DNA from: Dactylis glomerata
Taxonomy: Eukaryota; Streptophyta; Magnoliopsida; Poales; Poaceae
Direction of reading: 5' to 3'
Assembly (NCBI GenBank): GCA_007115705.1
Contig: QXEO01000236.1
Location: forward strand, 5,243,434 to 5,307,433
Length of the DNA: 64,000 nt
Shown: in pieces, positions 1 to 11,069 of the stretch
Layout: every line of letters begins with the position of its first letter
How positions within the stretch are numbered: the stretch's first letter is position 1
Made by a program: the position numbers and the translations under genes
Notes under the pieces: model-generated
Told to the model about the DNA's origin: nothing
The model's input: only the letters and a program-made list of their open reading frames with translations
Databases searched by the model: none

Positions 1-1186
1 GACGGCATGGTGATCTTGGTTTATGTGTTCCTTTGTTGCGGTATGCCTCCTCTTCTTTTGTTGATAATTTGTTGCCTACCATCTTCAATCCTTGTAGTGC
101 TGCCCGGTGCATATGTTCCCTTGGGTCTCCTGGATTTGGTCGTGTTGTGTGCAGGTGTGCTTGAGCTGCCACCAGTGCTGCTTCAGGTGTCTTTGGTATA
201 ATATTTCCTTGCTCATCGACTGATAAGAAAGACGAGTCGAGGTTTTTGGAGAGGCTTTGCCTTTCTGAGTACTCGAGGTTTTTGAACCTTGATCCATGTC
301 GACGATGCCTTTTGTTGTTCGTGTATGATGCATCGCTATGTGCTTTGTGGTAAGCATCGCTTGCTGCAATGGCTGAGTCTCTTCTCTTCTGTATTTCAAT
401 CCTCTCCTTCGCTAGTTGCTTCGACTGCTGTCTTAAGGCGTAGTGGTACCCCAAAAGCATATTCTTGCTGGCGTTTGTTGGTATTGGCGTGCAGTGCTCC
501 ATGGCTGTTTTGATTATTCTCCACTCGTCGACTGATAGTCGAATTTTCTCCCTAGTTGCCAGGGAATCTATAGTTTCTCCTTCTGCCAGGTGATTTGCCC
601 CTCTGTTTACATTTGCTGGGTTGAGCACTGGATTGTTGTTTTTGTCGAGCTCTTCTGAGTTGTCCCCTATAATGGCGAGTACTTGGTATCGATTGTCGAA
701 CTTGCTGTTGAAGCTTGAGAAGATTGAACTGTCATCTTCATGAAGCTCTAATCCTGTCTTCCAGGTGTCTGCTGATTTTTCTGAAGTATCGTCATGGCAG
801 ATCATGAGGTCTTCGAGCTGTACCTCTAAGTCGAAATTCTCCATGGTTTCATCGTCTTCTGTGATTTTTCCTTCGTCTGCTTCTGCGAGGCTGGCCGGCG
901 AGTTTGCCTCACTGGAGGAGCCTTCTGATGATTCCGACATTGCTACTGTCTTGGACTTGCTTGCCGACGGACCCGGTTTCATCGGATCTGAAAGGCGAAT
1001 CGAACCTAAAGATCCGACGCGAAAGTTTAGACTTCTGATCGTCAGGTCCATATCTTCATCCATGCTCTTGAAAACTTGCGTGAAATTTGACTGGTGAAGT
1101 TGAAAATCGATGGTTCCGAAGGGTATCTGGATTTCGTCGACTTCCGGATTGCTGTTGGCCAAAGGCGAAAAAGCCGTCAAATTCAT
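1..1186 (-). CDS. Gag-type ORF1 of element D, partial (runs off the left edge)
   Basis: The reverse strand is open without a stop from an ATG at 1186 to the window edge, about 395 codons. The ATG lies 19 bases beyond the primer-binding site, which supports it as the start. The product is acidic and serine-rich in its first 180 residues. It then has a basic, glutamine-rich stretch (KRRDSAIAAS, NNKRHRRHGSRFKN) and near the edge a segment (IIPKTPEAALVAAQ) that resembles the start of the gag ORF of element A (LLPKTKEAAI). In this group such a region lies upstream of the capsid domain. I see no capsid or zinc-knuckle motif in the visible part. No stop or frameshift is visible, unlike element A, so this copy may be less decayed. 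Confidence 0.7.
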   Translation of the reverse strand, partial: MNLTAFSPLANSNPEVDEIQIPFGTIDFQLHQSNFTQVFKSMDEDMDLTIRSLNFRVGSLGSIRLSDPMKPGPSASKSKTVAMSESSEGSSSEANSPASLAEADEGKITEDDETMENFDLEVQLEDLMICHDDTSEKSADTWKTGLELHEDDSSIFSSFNSKFDNRYQVLAIIGDNSEELDKNNNPVLNPANVNRGANHLAEGETIDSLATREKIRLSVDEWRIIKTAMEHCTPIPTNASKNMLLGYHYALRQQSKQLAKERIEIQKRRDSAIAASDAYHKAHSDASYTNNKRHRRHGSRFKNLEYSERQSLSKNLDSSFLSVDEQGNIIPKTPEAALVAAQAHLHTTRPNPGDPREHMHRAALQGLKMVGNKLSTKEEEAYRNKGTHKPRSPCR

Positions 1187-1204
1187 GATTCCAACGCCCA
1201 GAGT

Positions 1205-1222
1205 CCCCACGGTCGGCGCCAA
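1205..1222 (-). other. Primer-binding site of element D
   Basis: On the reverse strand ttggcgccgaccgtgggg begins two bases after the LTR end (...catca). The TGGCGCC core is typical of plant Gypsy primer-binding sites. The same 18 bases occur next to the LTR of element A. Confidence 0.8.
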
Positions 1223-1223
1223 T

Positions 1224-1533
1224 TGATGAGGGTTAACTCAACAAATGTCCTAGATGAAGGACTTAGGATCGGGGGAATAGGGCGTCGGATGAACTCGAAG
1301 GTAAGATCAGTCAAAACAAGGTGCGTATCGGAAGTAAACGTAAGGTGAACTTTTGCTTACTTTCAATATGTCCCCCACCGTCCTCTCCTGGTCCCTATAT
1401 ATAGGTGGCCAGGTCTCAAGGAACGGGAGAGATCTGGTACGTATTACAATATCGGTATACGACATAAACTCGTATCTCAATTAGGATTACACTTCGGCCT
1501 AGCTTGGCGGGCCTCAGGGGTACTCAACTAACA
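1224..1533 (-). repeat. 5' LTR of element D
   Basis: The LTR is about 310 bp. In element orientation it starts tgttagttgag and ends ccctcatca. A TATA box (ctatatatag) lies at 1395-1404. The segment from about 1225 to 1508 is nearly identical to the reverse complement of 32746-33033, with about a dozen differences by eye. The outer boundary is inferred from the terminal dinucleotide only. Confidence 0.75.
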
Positions 1534-1741
1534 GGCTCTATTGTAACAACTAAAAAATTTGTAATCCAATTCCTATTAATTAAAGTGCCAAATTTGGACC
1601 AAGATAAAACTTTTTGTCTCATATCGCATGCATGCATAGTATTTCAAATACATGGTGTTTTATGATTTCATGTGTATGATTTGTTGTTGTGTGTGGTTGA
1701 GATGAGAAAGTGTTAACTAGCATACTTATTAGAGATGAAAA
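1534..1741. other. Short AT-rich spacer between two retrotransposons
   Basis: About 200 bp separate the D LTR from the Angela element. The stretch starts with tgtaacaactaaaaaattt just inside it, which resembles the start of some Gypsy LTRs, so it may be a fragment of an older LTR. No coding signal is seen. The last five bases (gaaaa, 1737-1741) would be the left target-site copy of Angela; its partner is not in the window. Confidence 0.4.
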
Positions 1742-3471
1742 TGAAGGGTTTCGTAGCATAGTAAATCAAAAAAATTCCTATGCAACGAACAAGAAAGCCA
1801 AGATCTAATCTAGGAGATGTAATCAACGAGAGAGGTAGATGAGATCTTCATACCCTTGAAGATTCGCACAGCGGAAACGTTCAAGAGAACGTGGTTGACG
1901 TAGTCGTACTCGCCGTCTCCTCCTCGCGATCCGATCCGATCCTACGCCGCAAGTGGCGGCGCCTCCGAGAGTTGCACACGTGCGGTGCAGCGACGTCTCC
2001 TCCTTCCTTGGTCCAGCAAGTATGGTGGAGAGATAGATTGGATCGGCAGCACGACGGCGTGGTGCTTATGGTGGAGAGTTTCTGCGGCAGGGCTTCGCCT
2101 ACGCGCAGTCGCGAGAGAGAGAGAGAGGGAGGGCAGCAGTTGGCGGCTAGGGTTTGGGTTGAGGTGAGAGAGGGCTGCGCCCTTGCCCCCCTATATATAG
2201 AGGGGTGGCCGGCCAAGGCCAGCTTGGCCTCTCCCCAAACCCTAACCGACTTGGAGTAGGAAGAGTGGGGGGCAAGTTTCCCCCCTTCCTTCTTTGAAGA
2301 CTTCCTTAGGGTTTCCCCTTGGGCTGGCCGGCTGGGCCTTAGGGGCCTTGTGCACCTGGCCCAGGGCGGCCAGGGCACTTCCCCTTAGCCCCACGCAGGC
2401 CTCCGTCAAGTGGGCCCACGTTGGTCCCACTCCGGAACCTTCTAGAACCTTCCGGTACAATACCGATAAACTCCGAAACCTTTCCGGAATCCAAAAACTG
2501 CTTTCCTTTATATGAATCTTATTCTCCGGACCATTCCGGAACCTCTCGTGACGTCCTGGATCTCATCCGAGACTCCGAACTAAAACTCATAAACCAATTA
2601 TCCATTCTATCCTAGCGTCGATGCACGTTAAGTGTGTGACCCTACGGGTTCGAGAATATGCAGACATGATCTTCTATCAATAATCAATAGCGGGATCTGG
2701 AAACCCATATTGACTCCCACATATTCATCGATGATCATATCGGATGAACCACGATGTCAGGATTCAATTAATCCCGTATATGTATTCCCTTCGTCACACG
2801 ATATTTTACTCGCCCGAGATTTGATCGTCGGTATCACCATACCTAGTTCAATCTCGTTCACAGCAAGTACTTTACTTGTTCCGTAATCCGATATCACTTC
2901 GTGATTAACTCCTTAACCACATGCTTGCAAGCGGTGTTGATATCGATTACCGAGTGGGCCCGAAGTATATCTCTCCGACTTGGGAGGGACAAATTCCATC
3001 TCGATACATACAACTCAACAAGTACTTTCTGATCACCTGAGAGACACCTTTATTATCACCCTCACATAGGATGACGTTTGATGACTTCAAAGCTTTCTTC
3101 CGATACTAGGGAGTTGTATTATCTCATGGTCTAAGGAATACAATACATGACATAGGAAAAGCTTCGCAAAGATGAACACGATGACACGATCTAATTGCTC
3201 TGCTTTATTTGGGTCTGTCCATCACACCATTCTCCTAATGATATGATCTCATTATTAATTGACAACACATGTCTATGGTTAGGAAACCTTAACCATCATT
3301 AATCAATGAGCTAGTCCATAGAGGCGTACTAGGGACACGGTGTTGTTCATAAACCACACAAGTATTAAAGTTTCCGCTTAATACAATTCTAGCATGGAAT
3401 ATAAACATTATCATGAACAAGAATTATAATAATAACATCTTTATTATTGCCTCTAGGGCATAATTCCAACA
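1742..3471 (-). repeat. 3' LTR of the Angela-type element
   Basis: This is a complete LTR of 1730 bp, tgttgg...cttca in element orientation. A TATA box (ctatatatag) lies at 2191-2200, with CT/GA-rich sequence around 2110-2140 downstream of it. The first 134 bases on the plus strand (1742-1875) reappear at 8712-8845 with only two clear differences by eye, which points to a fairly young insertion. Confidence 0.92.
2191..2200 (-). promoter_or_regulatory. TATA box in the Angela-type LTR
   Basis: The palindromic ctatatatag sits in GC-richer sequence (ccccctatatatagagggg) in the middle of the LTR. That is the usual place for the element's own promoter. Confidence 0.6.
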
Positions 3472-3481
3472 GTCTCCCACT
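3472..3481 (-). other. Polypurine tract of the Angela-type element
   Basis: On the reverse strand the bases just before the 3' LTR read agtgggagac, followed at once by tgttgg. A short purine tract in this position primes plus-strand DNA synthesis in Copia elements. Confidence 0.75.
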
Positions 3482-3499
3482 TGCACTAGAGTCAATAAT

Positions 3500-6400
3500 C
3501 TAGTTTACATCTGGCAACAATCTAACACCCATGGCATTAAGGTGCTGATCATGTTTTGCTCGTGGAAGAGGTTTAGTCAACGGATCTGCGACATTCAGAT
3601 CTGTATGTACTTTGCTAATCTTCAGATCTCCATCTGATATATAATCTCGAATTATATGGAAACGGCGGTTGATGTGCTTGGTTTTTGGATGATATCTTGG
3701 TTCCTTAGCCAGTGCTATGGCGCCAGTGTTGTCGCACAATATCTCCAGTGGGTCCAAGGCATTTGGAACCACACCAAGCTCAGTGATGAAGTTTCTGATC
3801 CAAACTCCTTCACTTGATGCTTCCGAAGCAGCCATGTATTCCGCTTCTGTTGTAGATCCCGCGATCACGCTTTGCTTGCAGCTTCTCCAGCTCACAGCTC
3901 CACCATTCAAAATATAAACGTATCCTGTCTGAGATTTAGAATCATCCGGGTCGGTGTCGAAGCTAGCGTCGACGTAACCTTTTACGACGAGCTCCTCGTC
4001 ACCTCCATAGACCAAGAACATTTCTTTAGTCCTATTTAAATACTTTAGGATGTTCTTTACGGCTGTCCAGTGTTCCACTCCTGGATCACTTTGGTATCTG
4101 CTCGTCAAACTAAGAGCATTAGACACATCCGGTCTAGTACACAGCATGGCATACATAATAGAACCTATGGCCGAGGCATATGGCACTTTGCTCATAGTTT
4201 CTCTATCTTTTACCGTAGCTGAACACTGAGCTTTGCTCAATATCTTACCTGACAACATGGGCAATGAACCTTTCTTTGCTTTATCCATTCTGAACCTCTT
4301 CAGAACTTTGTCCAGATATGTACTTTGGCTTAAAGCTATTAGGCGTCTTGCTCTATCTCTATAGATTTTGATGTCTAATATATAAGCAGCTTCCCCTAGG
4401 TCTTTCATTGAAAAACATTTATTCAAATAACTCTTCACATCGTTAAGCATATCGATGTCATTTCCAATAATCAATATGTCATCCACATATAGTACTAAAA
4501 ATGTCACCGAGCTCCCACTCACTTTCTTGTAGATACAAGCTTCGTAGCAATTTGGAACAAATCCAAAACTCTTGATCACTTGATCAAAACGAAGGTTCCA
4601 ACTCCGAGATGCTTGCTTCAGTCCATAAATGGAACGCTGAAGTTTGCACACTTTATTAGCATCCTTAGGATCGACAAAACCTTCGGGCTGCATCATATAC
4701 AACTCTTCATCAATGTTGCCATTGAGGAACGCAGTCTTGACATCCATCTGCCATATTTCATAATCATGAAACGCAGCAATTGCTAATAAAATCCGAATGG
4801 ACTTAAACATCGCTACGGGAGAGAAAGTCTCATCGTAGTCAACACCTTGAACTTGCCGAAAACCTTTTGCGACAAGCCGAGCTTTATAGACAGTAACATT
4901 ACCATCCGCGTCCGTTTTCTTCTTGAAAATCCATTTGCACTCAACGGCCTTACGGTCGCTAGGAGGATCCACCAAAGTCCACACTTGGTTTTCGCTCATG
5001 GATCCCAATTCGGATTTCATGGCCTCTAGCCATTTCTCAGAGTCTGGGCTCATCATTGCTTCCTCATAGTTCGCAGGTTCGCTGTTGTCTAACAACAAGA
5101 CGGTTAAGACAGGGTTGCCGTACCATTCAGGAGTGGCACGTGACCTTGTCGACCTGCGAAGTTCAGTAGTAGCATCGTTTGAAGTTTCATGATCTTTATC
5201 ATTAGCTTCCTCTCTTGTTGATGCAGGCGGCGCCGGAACAATTTCTGGTGCTGCGCTACTCTCCAACTCGAGAGAAGGTTCAATAACCTCGTCTAGCTCT
5301 ACCTTTCTCCCACTCACTTCTTTCGAGAGAAACTCCTTCTCAAGAAAGGATCCGTTCTTTGCAACAAACACTTTGCCTTCGGATCTGTGGTAGAAGGTAT
5401 ACCCAATCGTTTCCTTAGGGTATCCTATGAAGACGCATTTCTCCGCTTTGGGTTCGAGCTTGTCCGGCATCAACTTCTTGACGTAAGCTTCGCATCCCCA
5501 AACTTTAAGAAACGACAACTTAGGTTTAGCACCAAACCAAAGTTCATACGGTGTCGTCTCAACGGATTTAGATGGTGCCCTATTTAAAGTGAATGCAGCG
5601 GTTTATAATGCATAACCCCAAAATGATAACGGCAAATCTGTAAGAGACATCATTGATCGCACCATATCTAATAGAGTTCGATTCCGGCGTTCAGACACAC
5701 CATTGCGCTGTGGTGTTCCGGGTGGCGTGAGTTGCGAAACGATTCCGCTTGCTTTAAGATGCGTGAGAAAATCATAACTCAAATACTCACCTCCACGATC
5801 GGATCGTAGAAATTTAATTTTCTTGTTACGATGGTTTTCCACTTCGTTCTGAAATTCTTTGAACTTTTCAAACGTTTCAGATTTATGTTTCATTAAATAG
5901 ATATACCCATATCTATTTAAGTCATCAGTAAAAGTGAGAAAATAGCGATATCCACCGCGCGTCGAAATACTCATTGGTCCGCACACATCGGTATGTATGA
6001 TTTCCAATAAGTCCGTTGCTCGCTCCATTATTCCGGAGAACGGGGTTTTGATCATCTTGCCCATGAGGCATGGTTCGCACGTGTCAAATGATTTAAAATC
6101 AAGAGACTCCAAAAGTCCATCAGAATGGAGTTTCTTCATGCGTTTTACACCAATATGACCTAGACGGCAGTGCCACAAATAAGTTGGATTATCACTATCT
6201 ACTTTGCATCTTTTAGCCTCAATGTTATGGATGTGTGTTTCATTGCTTTCGAGATTCAGAAGAAATAAACCATTCACAACAGGTGCATGACCATAAAAGA
6301 TGTTATTCATATAAATAGAACAACCATTATTCTCAGATTTAAATGAATAACCGTCTTGCAATAAACATGATCCAGATATAATGTTCATGCTCAACGCAGG

Positions 6401-7483
6401 CACATAATAACACTTATTAAGGTTTAAAACTAATCCCGAAGGTAAAACTAAGGAGAGCGTGCCGACGGCCATCACATCAACTTTTGATCCATTGCCAACG
6501 CGCATCGTCACCTCATCTCTTGCTAGCCGCCGTCTATTCCGTAGCTCCTGTTTCGAGTTACAAATATTAGCAATTGAACCAGTATCATATACCCAGGCAC
6601 TACAACGAGCGCTAGTAAGGTAGACATCAATAACATGTATATCAAATATACCTTTGATGGTGCCAGCCTTCTTGTCCGCTAAGTACTTCGGACAGTTGCG
6701 CTTCCAGTGACCCTTGACCTTGCAATAGAAGCACTCAGTGTCCGGCTTAGGTCCAGACTTGAGCTTCTTCTCAGCAGGGGCAACGCGCTTGCCTCCGCCT
6801 TTCTTGTAAGATCCCTTTGCTCCCTTAGCTTTCTTAAAGCTAGTGGTCTTGTTGACCATCAACACATGATTGTCTTTCTTGATATCCACCTCCGCAGCTT
6901 TCAGCTTAGCGAAGAGCTCAGTGATCGTATCAGTGGAACCAATTTGATTATGAGTAACTACAAAACCTTTGTAGCTAGGAGGGAGTGATTGCAGAACTCT
7001 GTCAATCTTGAGCTCCTCTGGAATCTTGCAGTCCAGTTGCTCAAGGCGTTGAGTGTAGCCCGACATCTTAATGGCGTGCTCACTAACGGAACTCCCTTCC
7101 TCCATCTTGCAGTTAAAGAACTTCTCAGAGATCTCATATCTCTCAGAACGGGCCTGAGTCTGAAACATCGTTTTCAGTTCCTCAAGTATCTCAAAAGGCC
7201 CGCGGTACTTCTCAAAACGATTTTGAAGTTCTGGTTCCATAGAAAACAGCATGGTACTCATAATCGCATCACAATCATCTCTACGAGCATTGAAGTCAGC
7301 AAGTTCTTCAGTTTTCGCAGTTGCAGCAGGGGTGTCACCTAGCGCTTTGTCAAGTACATAGGATTTTTGTCCGCCAGCGAGTATGATTCTCAGATTGCGG
7401 AACCAGTTGGTGAAGTTAGACCCATTGTTCTTAAGCTTTTCTTTCTCAGCAAAAACGTTGAAGTTGAAGTTGGACTTAGCCAT
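3500..7483 (-). pseudogene. Copia gag-pol polyprotein with one in-frame stop codon
   Basis: One continuous frame of about 1,327 codons starts at the ATG at 7483 and is broken only by a TAA at 5603-5605. Domains in order: gag (UBN2-like) to about residue 230; a CCHC knuckle (CFYCKVKGHWKRNC) near residue 252; protease with DTGS near 297; integrase zinc-binding region (HCRLGH ... CEPC) and catalytic core with HTDVCGP, FTDD and RGGEY. The stop falls just after integrase motif SFWGYAL. Beyond it come the reverse transcriptase with YVDDIL and the RNase H with YVDAS and TEAEY. The order integrase before reverse transcriptase defines Copia. Apart from the stop I see no frameshift, so the element lost function recently or could depend on helpers. 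Integrase and RT would not be made as one product without readthrough. Confidence 0.93.
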
Positions 7484-8711
7484 TTGATCTACAACATTGC
7501 AAGTACAATTTAGACTATGTTCATGATAACTAGTTCAACTTAATCAAATTACTAGATGAACTCCCACTAAAATCAACATCCCTCAAGTTGTTTAGTGAAC
7601 ACGGTCCAAATTCACCACACCTAATCCGATCTTCACGAGAAGAGATGTGGTTTCAATGGTGGACAACTAAGTGTCGATCATATCATTCATATGACTCATG
7701 TTTAACCTTTCGGTTCGTGTGTTCCGAGGCCATGTCTGTACATGCTAGGCTCGTCAAGTCAAACCCAAGTATTTTCCGCGTGTGCAAAACTGGCTTGCAC
7801 CCGTTGTATGTGAACGTAGAGTTTATAGCACCCGATCATTACGAGGTGCTTGAAAACGACGAACTTTCGCAACGGCGCATACGAGGGGAGAACACAATTT
7901 TATCTTGATCTTTTAAGTGAGGAATCATCTTATAATGCTACCGTCGCGATCTAAGCAAAATAAGATACATAAAATGATAAACATCACATGCATATAATTT
8001 TATGTGACATGGTATAGCCAATCTCCGCGCCATGATCTCCATCTTGTGCGCGCCGGCATGATCTCCATCACTCCACCATGATTGCCTCCACCACGAATAG
8101 CAACTACAACTATTGCTAACTATTTAGCGATAAAGTAAAGCTATTACATGGCGTATAAGAAGTTGACACGCAGGTCATACACAATTATAAAGACAACCAT
8201 ATGGCTCCAGCCGGTTGTGAACTCATCGACATGCAAGTCGTGAAAGATTACAAAACATGATCATTGCATACAACTCAATTCATACACATCATGTCTTGGG
8301 CCATACCATATCACAAAACACTCCCTGCAAAAACAAGTTAGACGCCTCTACTTTGTTGTTGCAAGTTTTACGTGGCTTATGGGAGTAGCAAGATAAGAAC
8401 GATTCTTACCTACGAAAAGCCACAACGGTGATATTATGGTTGCTAACATCCGATGTAAATCCCATGACTACTATAGTGAGAGAAACTGGCATCCACCAGC
8501 CGCATGTATGGAACAAGCCACACGTCAAGTGCGGAGCCGGTCTCGCGAACGCGGTCGCGTAAAGTTGGCCTGGACCGCTTCGATCTCACTATACCGCGCC
8601 ATAAGAGATACACAACAAGAGGTTTGCAACAGAAAACATCAACGCCCGCAACAAACATGTTGCGTTCTACTCGTGAAACACATCTACGCATAGATCTAGC
8701 TCTGATACCAC
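7484..8711 (-). other. 5' leader and primer-binding site of the Angela-type element
   Basis: About 1.2 kb without a credible ORF lies between the gag start and the 5' LTR, as in BARE-type elements. The primer-binding site tggtatcagagc (reverse strand of 8699-8710), complementary to initiator methionine tRNA, sits one base from the LTR end. Confidence 0.8.
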
Positions 8712-8845
8712 TGAAGGGTTTCGTAGCATAGTAAATCAAAAAATTTCCTACGCAACGAACAAGAAAGCCAAGATCTAATCTAGGAGATGTAATCAACGAG
8801 AGAGGTAGATGAGATCTTCATACCCTTGAAGATTCGCACAGCGGA
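8712..8845 (-). repeat. 5' LTR of the Angela-type element, 134-bp remnant
   Basis: This matches 1742-1875 almost perfectly and then stops at gcgga, where tgtcgtcg of element C begins. In the intact LTR gcgga is followed by aacgttcaag. That continuation should reappear at the far end of the inserted element, flanked by a second gcgga, but it is not present in the window. Confidence 0.9.
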
Positions 8846-9171
8846 TGTCGTCGTGGTGAAACAACATATGCCATAGGATGGCTTAAATGGGGGCCGACTG
8901 TACACTGGTGGATCCGGGAGAGGGAAGGCTCGGTAGAGACCGAGCACAGAACTCACTGCTAACACATCGAGCTACCCAGGTTCGGGGCCCTCGTGAGGAG
9001 GTAACACCCCTACTCCTGCATGTCTGATCTATATGAGCTTATATGAGCTTCACATAAGAGCTACAATGGTGCTCCTTGAGCTGTATACCTTGCCTATCTG
9101 GGGCTGCACTGGGCAGGAGCTGGAGAGAATGAGCCTCCGAAGGAGGCTTGGGGTGATCGATCCCCCTGGTG

Positions 9172-9183
9172 CCCCTTATATAG
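9172..9183 (-). promoter_or_regulatory. TATA box in the LTR of element C
   Basis: The reverse strand reads ctatataagggg, a strong TATA box. It is followed downstream (towards 8846) by sequence of the R/U5 type. Confidence 0.6.
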
Positions 9184-9599
9184 GGAGCCCAGGGGACAAG
9201 GGATGCCCCACAATACACTATACATGCACTGTAGCTGAGATGACTACTGGGGTCTTGTCACACTATAGCCTGCATCAGCACAGTACCGTCCTCGGTACTG
9301 TGCGCTGCGTCACGGTCATGGGCTAGTCCCATCGATGTCTGTACTTGGAGTCCTTGGCTTCGTCTTCTAGCTGCTGTCTTCAGGATCACCATGTCATCAG
9401 TCTTATCCTCCTCCTGAGGATAAGACTGACTAGGAGAAGAGGGATACGCTGGTCTGAGCCAAGGGGCGTCCCAAGACCAGCATACGATGGTAAAGGATAT
9501 GCCAGTCCGAGCCTGGAGGCGTCCCAGGACTGGCACGATGCGCTGGAGGCGATGCTGGACGAGGAATATGTCCCGGAGGGAGTAAATATCGGCCCTGTA

Positions 9600-10075
9600 G
9601 AGGAATAATCCGGCCTGGGCCAGGGAATCCCGGCCTGGCCCGGCCGGAACAGTAGACAAAAGCCAGCCCAGCCGGTATAAGAAATCCCGGCCTGGGCTGG
9701 GAATGTCGGCCTGGCTAAGCCGGCCTGGAGGGCGTGCAGCGGCCCAGCCGGGGGCTGGAGGAAGAGGCCCAGCCGGGGCAGCCGGCCCAGCCGGGGCAGC
9801 CGGCCACGCGGCCCAGCCGGGGGAGGAGGCAGGCCGGGATGCGGGGGCACGGCCCAGCCGGGGAAAGGAGCTAAGAGGCCCGCGCCGGGACCTGGCTGCC
9901 TCGGCCCACCCGGAGAATTGCTGTCCCGGCCCAGGGGAGGAAGTGCTGCGCCGGCCCAGCCGGGTTATGCCTTTATCCCGGCCAGCGCTTATATATCCCG
10001 GCCCAGCTATGAATATTCCGGCCTGGGCTTCTTATATGCCGGCCTGGAAAGCTCTATTCCGGCCCAGGCTACTGT
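9600..10075. repeat. GC-rich array of cagccgg / ccggcctgg motifs in the C LTR
   Basis: The words cccagccgg, ggcccagccgg and cggcctggg, which are near reverse complements of one another, recur many times. They are dense at 9705-9860 and spaced by about 25-30 bp at 9960-10075 (cccggcccagc, ccggcctgggc). They lie upstream of the LTR TATA box in element orientation, i.e. in U3. Function is unknown; they could bind a factor or form hairpins. Confidence 0.65.
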
Positions 10076-10179
10076 TTACTCGCTTTTTAATATCCTGCAT
10101 ATATAACTCATCATATATAACATATATTAGACATAATATAAAGGGGTACTTTGGTATATCCGGGGTTATATCCCCGACA

Positions 10180-10196
10180 TTAGCCCCCGAGACTGT
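10180..10196 (-). other. Polypurine-like tract of element C
   Basis: The reverse strand reads cagtctcgggggctaa immediately before the LTR start tgtcgggg. The word ctcgggggcta in this position also occurs twice in the 3' region of element B (about 18548 and 18679). Confidence 0.55.
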
Positions 10197-10405
10197 GGGG
10201 GACTCGTAGAGTCGCGCACAGGCTTCAACAAGAAATATACCAAAGTCCCAAACTCACATATTCACAAAAAACTGATATGCTGGCCTGCATAGGCCTGATT
10301 CTATCTCATGCCATCATAGGCAATCTCCCGTTTGACATATACTCATATACGTGATATGTTAGCCTTCGCGGGCTATCTCAAAATACTATTGTGCCTTCTT
10401 TGGCT

Positions 10406-10800
10406 ATATCGACACTTTGCCTCTTGGGCTATGTCTCATCGACATCGTCTGCTTCGACAATGCCGGCATACTGCTTTGCCTTCTTTGGCCATATCGATAC
10501 TTTACCTCTTGAGCTATTTGCCTCTTGGGCTGCTCTGCCTCTTGGGCTACTTTTGCCTCTCGGGCTACTTTGCCTCTTGGGCTTTATATCGACACTTTGC
10601 CTCTCAGGCTATGTCTCATCGACATTGTCTGCTTTGACAATGCCGGTATACTGATATGCCTTTTAGGCTGCTTTTGCCTTTTGAGCTATTTGCCTCTTTG
10701 GGCTTTATATCGACACTTTGCCTCTCAGGCTATGTCTCATCGACATTGTCTGCTTTGACAATGCCGGTATACTGATATGCCTCTTGGGCTGTGCCATCGC
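10406..10800. repeat. Long tandem/dispersed repeat in the 3' region of C (3 copies)
   Basis: A unit beginning atatcgacactttgcctct and running through atgtctcatcgacat and tgacaatgccggtatactg starts at 10406, 10586 and 10707. The last two copies are nearly identical with a period of 121 bp. Between them the word tgcctcttgggct is repeated. No protein is credible here. Confidence 0.75.
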
Positions 10801-11069
10801 TGGGCACTTGTTAGTATGCAAAAATGATAAGACATGTTAATATGCTAAACCGGGATACTCTATGAAACCGGATATGATAAGAGATATGATGCTTGTTAAC
10901 TTTGAGATCGATGTCTCGATATATTACTGTGCCAGAATTGGCGATAACTGAAAGGATTATAGAATGCCTTGATATGCTGGCATGCCGAAATAAACGACGA
11001 TATGAGTTATTGATAGATGCCTTGATATGCTGGCAAACCGAAATAAACGGTGATTGGGGATTTTGGTCG

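Larger units (their letters stand above)
1..1533 (-). mobile_element. Ty3/Gypsy Tat-type retrotransposon D, 5' part only
   Basis: This is the 5' end of a minus-strand Gypsy element. Reading leftwards there is an LTR, a primer-binding site and a long open gag-type frame that leaves the window. The primer-binding site ttggcgccgaccgtgggg is the same as in element A at 32162-32179, which puts D and A in the same broad plant group. The LTR has an inverted partner at 32746-33033. The outer LTR boundary (1533) is inferred from a tgttag...catca terminus and is less certain than the inner one. The rest of the element lies left of the window. Confidence 0.8.
1742..8845 (-). mobile_element. Copia retrotransposon of the Angela/BARE/WIS type, 5' LTR truncated
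   Basis: The order on the minus strand is 5' LTR fragment (8845-8712), primer-binding site, leader of about 1.2 kb, one gag-pol frame (7483-3500), polypurine tract and complete 3' LTR (3471-1742). The LTR start tgttggaattatgccctaga is the hallmark of the Triticeae Angela/BARE/WIS group. The 5' LTR stops after 134 bases where element C begins. The rest of that LTR is not found anywhere in the window. Confidence 0.93.
8846..10179 (-). repeat. 3' LTR of element C
   Basis: The LTR is 1334 bp with ends tgtcgtcg and ccccgaca on the plus strand, giving a 5-bp terminal inverted repeat tgtcg/cgaca. A TATA box lies on the minus strand at 9172-9183. The transcribed side contains acccaggttcgg..., also seen in the LTR of element A (acccaggttcggcccc near 32295), so the two families share a U5 motif. 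The start side (9600-10075) is very GC-rich and repetitive. Confidence 0.8.
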
